From Meandrina meandrites (lineage: Eukaryota; Cnidaria; Anthozoa; Scleractinia; Meandrinidae), in assembly GCA_963693305.1 (NCBI GenBank), contig OY855908.1:35175305-35239304 (forward strand): a stretch of 64,000 bases of DNA, read 5' to 3'. Each line of letters starts with the position of its first letter. Position 1 is the first letter of the stretch. The notes beneath the pieces are model-generated. The model saw nothing but the letters and a program-made list of their open reading frames with translations, was not told where the DNA came from and made no database searches. A program made the position numbers and the translations under genes. Shown here one piece after another: positions 53,998 through 64,000 of the stretch.

Positions 53998-56900
53998 GTG
54001 AGTTGGTGTTAACCCTTATCCAGTTATACTGGGAAAAATGACTTTAGTTCCTGCAGGATATAAAGGATTGATTGATTGTCTGGCTCGAACGAGAAGTGTA
54101 ACCACGGTATAGCTGATAAATCTGCCATTAAAGACATGCGATAATTAAGTTAAGCATGCGAATGAAAAACATCATTCAGTGTTTTAACCTGAACACCATG
54201 GAGTTTAACACATATTACACCTTGAGCAGTTCAAGAGAATTAATGCCCCTTCGCGCTGCTTGTGAAATCAATAATTCGTCAAAAATTACAGATACCTCGA
54301 AAGTTAGGCAACAATTAAATTCGATAGATTAAATTCAGATAGATAAATTCGATTAGATTAGAAGAAAGGAGCAAAGAGGTATAAGAGAGTCAATTTTCGA
54401 TTTCTTGTCATTAAATACATTCGGTCAGTTGTAAACAGTATCTATGTAGAAACAAATTGCACTGAAAAAGCTGTAATAGCTCCTTCTAAATGCGTATGAA
54501 GGGGCCATAGACTGGTCTAAGTCAAACTTTATGAGAGATCGTCGTCGGAGATTTTATCTCTTGTCTTCGAGCGACGATACTGTGGAAAAAATTAGCCAAA
54601 TATTCGAAAATATAGAGAGTAATTTAAGCCAAATTAATGTGTACATTATCATTATTGCCAGTCTGTCATAAAAAAATTACCGTAAAATTTGAACACTGTA
54701 TAACCTCTGTGCATGGGTGCTCTAATAACTTTAAATACAAAACAGTTTATTTTCTGACAAAAATCGAGTTGTCGACAAAATTAATTCGATTATAGAAGAA
54801 GCTATTTAGAAGCACGAATATTCAAATCCGAAATGTCACCAAGTCATTTTAAAAATACCGGCAGTTTTTATACAAAGTGCATTTCTCTAGAATATAAGTT
54901 CTAAGATAGTATTAAAACAGATAAACAGCCGTAAACATGTTTTATTCTGTCGTAAAGGGCTATAAAGGGACACAAGAGGTTCACTTTAGAGAAAAAAAAT
55001 TTAATCATATCTTGTGATCAGGCAATTTTCCGCGCTTCGTATTTACTTTTTGTGTCGCTCGAAAACTTCCTCTACGCGATGCCTTCCGCCCTGCCTTTCG
55101 CTCACTTATCGGAATGGATTGACATTGATTGGCATTACTCCTAAATAGCCACTCAAAATGACTTTCGTTACGCGACACGGCTCGCGACACGTGTAGTACA
55201 AAGCATGCTTCGTCGTTAATTGTTTAAAAAAAATACTTGCTTTTTTGCAAGGTGAAAGTTTTGAACATATGATATTTTGGCATGAACGAGGAATCGACGA
55301 AAACAATTGCAATCCCGTTTAACCCCATAATATGTTCCATAGCCAGCATTCAGTTATCTACATAAAATTCTCGAAAGTTTTGAGCAACGATAAAACAGAA
55401 TAGTTTGACCTAAGTGAAATTATTCAAACAAACAAAAGCACTTCAAAACAAGATTTGTCGTAAAAGCGAGCAACACTTTGCATATTAAAACTGTCAAAAA
55501 CAAAGTTTCACACACACGGTAAACTGCTGTAAACTGACTTACATCCATCACAGTCTCCTTTTCTTTATGCATTTATATCGCTTAGAAGCGAATTTTGTGT
55601 AAACTAACCTGGATTAAGCGACTCATAAGAAAAGTTTTGAATTTAACGCGTATACACTTTACAAAACTTTAAATGGTATCATCCCGTGAATTAAGGCCAT
55701 TAAAAACTAAATGGGGAGCTCCGGCTTGAGCTTTGCCCAAATCAACATGTATATGTTGGCGAGATTCCTAAGTATATGAGATGTTGCGTAAAAAGACCTA
55801 AAGTCGTTGCATTATCCGAGACGAATAAATCCAAAGACCTAGAAAACTTCATACATGCTGCTGCGATGTAGGCAGCTTTTTCATTTTCAAAAACAACAAA
55901 ATCGGATAGCACCGACCTGCGATAAAGAAGCTGCAAACTGCAATGATACTGCATCCTCAGTTGAAGAAACTACCTCGCAAAAGATAAATGGCTCTTTCAA
56001 CGTGGCGAATTTCGTCCGGCGCGATCTCTTGTTTAAATAGCCGAATTGCCAGTGATTGGTAAATTTTGTAGAACTGAATTGTATCAGGCCCTGTTTCTTC
56101 GTGCTACTCCTTAAGAGAATATAACGGCACGAAAATCTTACTAGTTCTGCTCTCCTCAAAAGGTCGCCTAAACTTGTTCATGTTAATAAAGGAGCGCACC
56201 TCTCTGGCGAAAAGACGATAACGTTCCTTTGCGTTCTCATTCAATATTTTAGGAGTGTGTCCAAATAACTGGATTCACATGCAAGGCTCCTGCTACAAGC
56301 TCTTTTCCAAGGCCTTGAATTGGAATGCAGCAAAATCAGCCTGTGAAGGACTCGGATCCAAGCTTGTAGTGATAAATTCGCAAGCCGAACAACAAGCACT
56401 TACCTCAAAAATAACGGCCAGTCAGTGGACATGGATTGGGTTGTACAGGAATCCTAAAGACAAGTCTCGCTGGCTGTGGGTCGACGGATCACCAGTAACT
56501 TACACTCACTGGTATAAAGGGGAACCAAACAGTCTTCTCGAGGAGTGTGCTCATATGTATCCTAAGGTGCAGGGAGGGAAATGGAACGACCGGGGATGTT
56601 CAGTTACGTTTCCATACGTTTGTGAAACCAAAGGTATGTTTTGTTTGACATTAAATAAAAATAGGTTGCGTGCTTTTCCCACTTAGTTATAGTGATTGAA
56701 AAGTAACGAAGTGGTCCTTTACTCCGACAGTGGAACAAAAAATTTTGTTGGGAACTTAAACCGTGAGTTACCTGAGTGTATCGATGATTGGATTTGAGAT
56801 AAGACTGGCAATGTGTAAAACCAAGAAGCAATTCAGTAGGAGTACCGCGCCTCATATGCAAGAAAGTGGTGGATGCTAGCTGTTCTACAAAATCAAGTTC

Positions 56901-59900
56901 TTACTAGTAATAAAATGTCGCTAACTGCTTTCCTTTGCTGAAGTGGAATGACTTCATCTTGTGAACAGTCTTCCGCTTACTGAAGTGAGCTCAGACGTGG
57001 ATGATCTCGATGCCCTGACTCCGAATCACTTCTTCATTGGAAGAGGATCTCTCAACCTAGCACCCGGTATCATTGATGACAACTGATGAGAAATAAAGTC
57101 ACAAACGCTGGCAACATCAAGCACAAGTGGTTTCGATAGTACGTACCTGGTCTTATTAACCAAAGAAATGGTTAACTTACTACTGAAGTCAAGGCTGGAT
57201 ATTTGGTATTAGCGGTGGATAACGCAGTTTCCAGCCCTATTTTCAGGATCGTGAAAATTTTCCCCGGACATGTCGAATGTATGACGTCTACAATCAGCCG
57301 AAGTGAAGACCAAGTTTGGTGTGATAAAACGTCTTGTAACGAAACTGGCCCTATTGAGAGAGTGTTCGCTCAGTTAGATTGGTAGAACATGGGGAGAAGA
57401 TTTTGCCGTCTGCAGAAAAAGTTATTGTTGTTTTATTTAACTTGATTTAACTTGAAATTTCGTACTGAAGAGGACGTGAATTATTGTGTAGAAAAATTTG
57501 GACCTCGGATAGACGCACGCGTTTGGCTTGTAAACTTTTAATAAAGAATGGTAAAAAAATACAAGGTAAAAAAAATACAAATGTTGTCGTCCTGCGACTG
57601 AGTAATCTGTGCAATAGTAAACTAAGTAGCGCCACTGACTTGTCAGACCTCTGGGAAATATTATCAATTAAAAGTGCAACTAGTGTATGAATATCATTAT
57701 AATGCCAGGAAAAAGTAACTGATTCGTCGAAGTATTTAGCCTTTCGTTAAATCAACGTAAAAACCCATCATCATCACTCCTTTCAGCGCCAGACGACGCA
57801 TAAGGCTTCCACAGTATTCCACCAGTTGGACTGATCCTTTATTATCTTTCGGGCCTCATCCCATGACAAGTGAACTGGCGCGAGGGGGACTTTCTCCAAG
57901 TACTTCTGGGTTTCACATTCCTGCATTCGAATCTAGTTATGGATTTTGGTTCCAGAAGAGGGGATCTCTGCTTGCAAGCTTCCTTGCGGTTTTGCCTTCC
58001 AAGCGTCATATTTCCCACCATAGAGGATTCTCCCTCTGACCACCCACATCCTTAATACATGCATGTAAACCAGTCCTACTGATAGAACAACCATGTTTAA
58101 ATAGAGTTTCATCTATCTATCCTACCTCTGTAAGTTTACTGTGTTGGTCTCCGTGGTAATAAAATTGAACAACTGAGAAGGTGACTGGCCCAGGGGCGTA
58201 ACCAGGGGAGGGGGTGAGATGATTTTTAAGCAAACAACATACAAACCTTATAATTACTCAGGTGGCGAAAAAGCGCGAATCCGAAGAATCGGCATGCCAT
58301 AAATCTTTTCTAGGGCTAGATAGTTACACACTCCACATTCAGGACCGAACGTCTGCAGTGGACCATGTAAGTACCCTAGGTGTGGTAGAATATGCTTGGA
58401 AAATCCTGGCTACGCCCCTGCTGGCCCACTGCATTCCTGCCATTTCCCTATTTGCCAACGTGTAGTTCTATTGCATGTCAGTGGGTGGCTATAGGCTGAT
58501 AAAGCAAGTAACATTTCCCTGCGCTCATCAAATATATGTTTTTGTAGAGTGTCCAAACGGCTGGATTAATATGCAAGGCTCCTGCTACAAGCTCTCTTCC
58601 AAGGCCTTGAATTGGAATGCTGCAAAATTCGCCTGTGAAGCACTCGGATCCAACCTTGTCGTGATAAATTCGCAAGCTGAACTTCAAGCACTTACCTCAA
58701 AAATACCGGCCAGTCAGACAACATGGATTGGTTTGTACAGGAATCCTAAAGACAAGTCTCGCTGGCTGTGGATCGACGGATCACCAGTAACTTACACTCA
58801 CTGGGCTAAAGGGGAACCTAACAGCCTTAGCGAGGGGTGTGGTGAAATGCGTCCTGCGAGGCACAGGTGGGAATGGAACGACCTGGGTTGTTCAACTAAG
58901 TTTCCGTACGTTTGTGAAACCAGAGGTATGTTGTGATTATTAAACACCAAATGACAAAAATATTCCCGCTCGTTAACGTTAATTTGCTTTTTTAATTGTG
59001 AAGCATATTTTTTTAAAATTTTCAGCCAAGATGTGCCAGAAGCTTTCTCTGAAGAGGGGTGTGAGTGTTTCTCCTTCCAGCTGTGTGTCATCCAATCAAA
59101 TACATGGATCTACTTGTTCTTTTTTTTGCTCCCGTGGATACCAACTTACCGGTCCTTCTTCTTCTCAGTGCGGACGAGGTGGAACCTGGAGCGGACAAGT
59201 GAACACAGTCGCCTGTAAAGGTGTGATTGCTTAGCTGAATATTTAATAAACATCTTTACGATGTTTGCCATTTATCATTGGCGTTAGGAAAAATTCTAGA
59301 TATCGATGTTTAAATGGTGGCAGTGGTGGTGCCACAAAAAAAACTAGGATGCTAATCACGGCAATAAACTTCCTTCTAACGCTACTAATCACTACATTAT
59401 TTTTCTATTATATTCCCAGTTGTAAAGTGTCCAGTTCTTACAGTCGGCCGCCTTATCAAAACGTCTCCTAACAGTTGCGTGACGTCACAGATGAAATACA
59501 ACACGACATGCTCGTTCTCATGCCCACAGGGATACCAGCTACAAGGTCCCTCCTATAAGCAGTGTGAAGCAAATGGTAATTGGACGGACAGTACTAAGTC
59601 AATCTCATGCACTGGTGAGTTTTTCTGATTATATATCGTGATTATTTTCTACTCGATTTGAAATGTATGTGCCAGCCTGAAGCATACCGGTTTGTCATAC
59701 TTATTTAACACCAAATCGTAACCTTTAATACAATCTTTCACCAATCCTGTGTGCAAAGCAAAACCACTGCTTTCTTTTAATTCAATTTTAGCGGTAAAGT
59801 GTCCAGTTCTTACAGTTGGTCGCCTTGTCAAAACGTCTTTTAGCAGTTGTGTGACGTCAAACATGAAATACAACACGACATGCTCGTTCTCATGCCCACA

Positions 59901-61533
59901 GGGATACCAGCTTCAAGGTCCCTCTTATAAGCAGTGTGGAGCAAATGGTCAGTGGACGGACAGTGCTAAATCAGTCTCATGCACCGGTGAGTTTTCTATT
60001 ACGAGTGTTATCGTGAAAAGCAACGCGTTATGACCCTGGTTCTATGGTTTAGAATAACACAGGTGGTAATTTCCTTTCAGATATTGACGAGTGTGCTGTT
60101 TTAAAAGGAGGCTGCAGTCACAAGTGTGTTAATACTGCAGGAGGCTACAAATGTGAATGTCCAGACCCGGAACTGAGCCTAGCATTGGATAACAGGACAT
60201 GTCACGGTAAATGTCGATTGAAACCATAGTAATACCATAGTGTGCAGCATTTCCGTATTTTGAAGTCCCCCAGTAAAGGCACTATAGAACATTGATCTAC
60301 AATTGTATTTGCAACTCTATGTGTTTGTTTCTTTTCTAACAAGACAGTGCATAAATTACTCGTGTATCATTTCAGCTCCAGGTGTCGATGTTCAGTGCAA
60401 CAGAAACAATATGACAATCATCATTCCCAAGTCCCTCCTCCGTGGTATTGACCGTGAGCATCTTCGGCTCCTGGACACCACATGCAAAGCTGAAGAAACA
60501 AGCGCTCACTTCTTTCTAACAACTCCACTGACCGGCTGTAACACAACACGCAGGCACACACCTACAGCTATCGTTTACTCCAACACAGTCTTGGAAATCC
60601 CTGTGGCCGCTGAGGATGTTGTGACTCGCGTGCGTGAAATAGAAATACAGTTCAGCTGTTTCTATTCCAAGTATGGCGTGGTATCATCGGTTGGTTGGAA
60701 GCCCAGTAACAGAAAACTTGTGTTTAGTGATGAAGGCAAAGGAAACTTTACACTCTCTCTGAATATGTTTCCTGACAAAAGATTCGTGAGTCCTTACACA
60801 AAGGATGATTTCCCTGTTGCTGTGGTGCTGCGCAAACTTCTGTTCTTTGAGGTATCAGTGACCTCAGGTGATAAGCAGCTGTCAATCATAGCAGATCGAT
60901 GCTATGCCACACCCACTCAGGATCGGAAGAATTCCTTGAAGTACGAGTTTATTACAAAAGGGTGCGTGAAGAATTATATTTCTTTTATTGTCAGTGAAAT
61001 CAAAACAAGTTCCTGGTAGAAGACTTCTAATAAAGTGAATTCTAAATTTGCATTGCCTAGTCCGAAGCATTCTTCGCTTAGCAAAAGCGTTCAGTTGACA
61101 AAGGCAGAAATCAATTAAAACACGGATATGTGAATTTCAACCTCTGTTTAATTTAATTTATCTTACATTAAAACTTTTGCTTAAATCTGTCAGATGCCCG
61201 AATGACGCAACTGTGAAGTACCATTCTGTGCCTTCAGTCAGGGCACAGCAGTTTAGCCTGGAAGCCTTCAAGTTCATTGCTGACCATCCATTTGTGTTCG
61301 TTCACTGTCACGTGATTGTATGCAACGCAACCGACCCAGACTCGCAGTGTGCAAGAAAATGTCCATCAAGTGGTCGAGGAGGACGTGCAGTCAGTGATCA
61401 AGTAACTGACGTGTACTCTTTGGCCCAGGGTCCTCTACACCTGGCACGCGAGACACGAGAGGAAAAGCGTGGGAATGACCTAGATATTTATATCTTTGGC
61501 TGCATGTTATGCGTTCTCATTGTAGTCCTTTAA
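53925..61533 (+). CDS. Gene D: two C-type lectins / three sushi / EGF / ZP, altered C-terminus
   Basis: Nine exons (53925-53997, 56253-56633, 58548-58925, 59026-59220, 59420-59614, 59792-59986, 60081-60206, 60376-60961, 61194-61533) give 822 codons. Order: signal peptide, two C-type lectin domains with EPN and WND motifs, three sushi, EGF_CA, ZP. The donor after the second ZP exon is deleted, so it reads on to IYIFGCMLCVLIVVL and TAA. The old anchor exon remains at 61632-61771. A phase-compatible weak donor at 61469 could still reach it (847 residues). The hydrophobic end after the KRGND sequence could act as a short anchor or a GPI signal; this is inference. Confidence 0.78.
53998..56252. 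other. Gene D intron 1, no gene recognised
   Basis: 2.2 kb of AT-rich sequence with short frames on both strands, none recognisable. Confidence 0.45.
56253..56633 (+). CDS. Gene D exon 2: C-type lectin domain 1
   Basis: 381 nt, phase 1-1. [40 protein letters not shown] (EPN) and KWNDRGC (WND). Both calcium-site motifs of mannose-type lectins are present. Confidence 0.92.
56940..57385 (+). mobile_element. BEL/Pao retrotransposon pol fragment
   Basis: Translates, with frameshifts, to PLTEVSSDVDDLDALTPNHF and LNLAPGIIDD, then VLAVDNAVSSPIFRI and KIFPGH, and in another frame AEVKTKFGVIKRLVTKLALL. This order is the C-terminal end of BEL/Pao integrases. No LTR is visible nearby. Confidence 0.7.
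57780..58060 (-). mobile_element. LINE 3'-end fragment (RTE-like)
   Basis: The minus strand reads VPLAPVHLSWDEARKIIKDQ, then SNWWNTVEALCVVWR, resembling the Trp-rich C-terminal end of some LINE polyproteins. It is followed by a GATGATGATG tail typical of RTE elements. Short and degenerate. Confidence 0.4.
58548..58925 (+). CDS. Gene D exon 3: C-type lectin domain 2
   Basis: 378 nt, phase 1-1, about 80 percent alike to domain 1. CPNGWINMQGSCYKLS, WIGLYRNPKD, KGEPNS (EPN) and EWNDLGC (WND). A recent exon duplication. Confidence 0.92.
59026..59220 (+). CDS. Gene D exon 4: sushi module, CQKLSL type
   Basis: 195 nt, phase 1-1. AKMCQKLSLKRGVSVSPSSC, CSFFCSRGYQLTGPSSSQC, QVNTVAC. Matches gene B 9867-10055. 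Confidence 0.88.
59420..59614 (+). CDS. Gene D exon 5: sushi module, KCPVLTV type
   Basis: 195 nt, phase 1-1. [42 protein letters not shown]. Confidence 0.88.
59792..59986 (+). CDS. Gene D exon 6: sushi module, KCPVLTV type, second copy
   Basis: 195 nt, phase 1-1, very close to exon 5. [27 protein letters not shown]. Tandem exon duplication. Confidence 0.88.
60081..60206 (+). CDS. Gene D exon 7: calcium-binding EGF module
   Basis: 126 nt, phase 1-1. [20 protein letters not shown] (Lys for Asn before GG), CECPDPE, NRTC. Confidence 0.9.
60376..60961 (+). CDS. Gene D exon 8: ZP domain, first part
   Basis: 586 nt. Donor is GTGCGT at 60962. Near-identical to gene A at protein level, but with Tyr in AIVYSNT and ITKG at the end. 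Confidence 0.9.
61194..61533 (+). CDS. Gene D exon 9: ZP-C end with read-through tail
   Basis: [34 protein letters not shown], then IYIFGCMLCVLIVVL and TAA. Against gene A, about 38 bp including the GTATGT donor are missing after GATA. The read-through part comes from former intron sequence. Confidence 0.8.
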
Positions 61534-61631
61534 ATACTTGTATTTCAATGGCAAAGGGTTTTTGTGATCAAATTTAGATTTGAAAAGTGGGGTTGTTACG
61601 TTTTTCTCACTTGTGATCTCGATGTTTCTAG

Positions 61632-61771
61632 GTTCCAGTCCTACCTTGCTGATGGCTCTGTTCGTATTGTGCGTTGCCTGCTTGGTGGGAACAGCGGTGA
61701 CGGTCTTTAAGAAGTTACGTGACAAGCCGCCTGCTGGGTATGCCGTGCTTGCCAGCGGTAATCAGAAGTGA
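61632..61771 (+). CDS. Gene D stranded last exon: transmembrane helix and tail
   Basis: 140 nt after a good acceptor. LLMALFVLCVACLVGTAVTVF, then KKLRDKPPAGYAVLASGNQK and TGA, with one extra Pro codon. Intact frame but no canonical donor to reach it. Confidence 0.6.
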
Positions 61772-62770
61772 GAACAAGCCTAAAAACAAGAATAAACCGG
61801 ACTGGACAAACTTTAAAGGAACTCGAGCTTGAGATATGCATTACTTGTCAACACTAATATTTGCTAGTTGCTATAAATAACACTTGTAACAATTCAAGGA
61901 GGGATTATTTCATCCACTAGACAACGTCTAACCACTTCTTAACATTAATCATCTCTGCAGCAATCCGTTGCAGTCTGTCACGCAATGCTACATGTAGTAC
62001 CCTTTTTTTGCAGAGTTGAGCGTGACATCTTTGGAGAGCACCTGTAGTGAAATTCAGTATTGAGACTAAATGAACTCCAACCAGATGCAAATTTAGTTAC
62101 TTGGAAACGACCTGGTTAGATAGTAAATTTCCAAAGAAATTCTAGCGCTACAAGGATTCTCTGTTGCTCTTTTTATAAATTAGTTTCTTGAACAGTTAAG
62201 CTAAAAATACTTTGGTATTTTTTCTGCTTAATGGCAATGATTGCATATCTTAAGCTCAACTTTATCCTTAATATGAAGATTCTGAGTGATCTTAATAACT
62301 AAACTTCCGTCGTTGGTAAGCACTTTAGTTTTTTGAGGCTACTCACAATCCTTACATTACACCGGACATGTCCAAAAAGATTGATTTTATTAAGGGTGCT
62401 CTACGTTAAGCCAGGTTAACATATCAGTGAGATCCGTGTAGCGAAGAGATATTTTGTTAAGCTTTGATAGTAGATAGTATCATGTCTTTTGAAAATGAGA
62501 AAAAGGAAATCCTAAGAATTGGGGAAGCTATAAATGGCAAAACATCCAAAATATCCTGTTACTTTTTAAATCCAAATGCTTTTTCCACAATTCAAAATCA
62601 GGCAGAAAAAAGTTTCATGCTCACGGCTAATGAAGATATTAATTAAAACTGTAATGGTCACGTATGGTGTTGGGAGCTTGGTGCTGTTTAAAAAAAAGAT
62701 CAATAAAATATTCAATTGTATTTAATGCAATGAGAAATCGTTTCTGTGGTGATAACTCGCTCACTCGTGC
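61772..62770 (+). other. Conserved 3' flank (probable 3' UTR) of gene D
   Basis: Same block as after A-C, shortened by a deletion near 62408. Proximal AATAAA 61791, distal AATAAA 62702. Confidence 0.6.
62702..62707 (+). terminator. Distal poly(A) signal of gene D
   Basis: AATAAA followed by the conserved ATTCAATTGTATTTAATGCA and TCGTTTCTGTGGTGATAAC. Confidence 0.55.
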
Positions 62771-63004
62771 TCTTTTGACCGAGGTATATTGCACCACTTT
62801 TGCCCGGTGCTACCGTCAACTGAGGGCCTGGAACAGACTACACCACGTAGGATTTCGAAGTTTGGGCTCAAAATCCTTTCATTTTAACCAACTCAACGTT
62901 TTTGCCTTAATCAATTTTAATCGATTGCTATGGATTATCGATTTATTGATTGATCATGCGAATCGACAATAGATCGAATCAGGGCGCTAAAAAAGTGCCC
63001 TGAT

Positions 63005-64000
63005 CGAATTTATCCGCTCTCGGCGGTTCATTTTCGAAAGCGCCAACGTTATTTGAATTCCCTGAGACTAAATTTAGCGCTTTATCCGTTAACAATTCCT
63101 TTCCGTCCTAAAGACTCCGGTTAATAATCTTTTCTATGCTTTCTCCAAAATATTGCAGCTGTTCTAATTTATTAAATAGTCGTCCGATTAGCGTCAATAA
63201 ACTTTGCCTATTGATCGATAAATGCATTCCACTAATTTCACCCAAACAATACTCCTACACAAAGCATTTTCACGACTCTTGACAGACAAAATATTTGCCT
63301 TCATGATCGAAATGTTTCAGTGGGCTCAATTTTTCAATCCCGGTTTCCGTGTTTAATGAAAAGTGAATAATACATCGAATTCAGCATTCCTCTAAAGAAG
63401 CCTTCACACAACTGATCGTTTTCAGAATATACATTAGTATTCCTACTTCTAATGCGCTCGGTGGATAGGCTTGGATAAATTCTGCCGGTTTAATTTTTTC
63501 GAGCATAATTCAGTACTTTTGGTAGCGGGCATTTGATAACATTGTCGAGTAGAGTTTGAGCAGAATTCGCGCAAAATTCGGGTAGAATATAGAATTCATT
63601 AAAAAGTCGGTAAGAAAAATTTTAGATGAAATTAAACAAAACATTCAAAAATCATCGAAAAGACCTTGTGATCCTGCTCTAAACGCCCCCACGCTCACGG
63701 AACACAATCTCAGTGGCATTACATGAAAGGGTCCACATTGCGGGCATATAGCAACCTCGTTCCCAGGTAGACCCTGGGAACGAGGTTGGACAAAGAGCAC
63801 AGCCAGCGGCATTACAATTTGGTTATGAATATTTAATTAGTCAACAGCCGAGCAGATCAGAATTTGAGCAAAATCTCGGTGCTCAAGCAGAATTATGAGT
63901 TGAAAACGGAATTTTTACGAGCATTGCCGACAGGGCAAAGTACGCTAATCTAGGAGCAGATCTTATCCAAGGCTATTGGTGGATACGTATTCACAAAAGG
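63005..64000 (+). other. Copy of the gene C upstream region
   Basis: Collinear with 17490-18365, down to the donor-like CACAAAAGG at the window edge. It probably holds promoter and first untranslated exon of the next array gene. It carries a hairpin insertion at 63752-63788. Confidence 0.5.
63752..63788. repeat. Perfect 16-bp hairpin
   Basis: CAACCTCGTTCCCAGG and its exact complement around TAGAC. Absent from the matching place near 18300, so it is an insertion, probably two MITE ends left after internal deletion. Confidence 0.75.

Noticed and set aside
1..64000. CRISPR array, bacterial operon or phage content
   Set aside because: Spliced animal genes, LINE and LTR retroelements show a eukaryotic nuclear genome; no spacer-repeat pattern is seen.

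Overview
This 64 kb window is animal nuclear DNA, most likely from an anthozoan and probably a stony coral. It is AT-rich and intron-rich, with canonical GT/AG splice sites. It contains repeat types I associate with coral genomes, and a family of secreted or membrane zona pellucida (ZP) proteins of a kind known from corals. The species assignment is inference; no ribosomal or mitochondrial marker is present.

The backbone is a plus-strand tandem array of modular ZP-domain genes, called A to D here. Gene A (exons 300-3513) is cut off at its 5' end by the window. It carries a concanavalin-like module, two sushi modules, an EGF module, a ZP domain and a membrane anchor. Gene B (7356-14488) appears complete: signal peptide, C-type lectin, two sushi, EGF, ZP, membrane anchor. 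Gene C (18926-35053) appears complete: signal peptide, Ser/Thr-rich linker, a three-exon concanavalin-like module, one sushi, EGF, ZP, membrane anchor. Gene D (53925-61771) has a signal peptide, two C-type lectin domains, three sushi, EGF and ZP. Its last splice donor is deleted, so the ZP exon reads into a short hydrophobic tail. An orphan signal-peptide exon (39727) followed by a decayed gene 3' flank (about 40940-41810) marks a fifth copy whose body is gone. Sequence at 63005-64000 repeats the upstream region of gene C, so another copy probably begins just past the window.

Nearly all module exons are phase 1-1, so modules can be added or lost without breaking frame. The summed exon lengths give open frames of 663 (B), 727 (C) and 822 (D) codons. 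The ZP, EGF and anchor parts are almost identical between genes, while the N-terminal heads differ. A, B and C end in a short cytoplasmic tail with a Gly-Tyr-x-x-Leu motif; the same motif lies in D's now unlinked last exon.

The introns and intergenic spaces are filled with mobile elements. Intron 1 of C holds a decayed minus-strand L1/Tx1-type LINE (about 19536-28420). The LINE is itself interrupted by a hAT-like DNA element (19887-22077, 8-bp target duplication) and a MULE-like element (24719-25958, 9-bp target duplication). Between C and D lie a TTAA-flanked MITE, fold-back elements, a 121-bp relative of the MULE-like element, a second hAT-like copy in opposite orientation, and a minus-strand Ty3/gypsy retrotransposon with very short LTRs (47119-52173) flanked by two arrays of a 42-bp repeat. 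SINE, BEL/Pao and LINE 3'-end fragments are scattered elsewhere.
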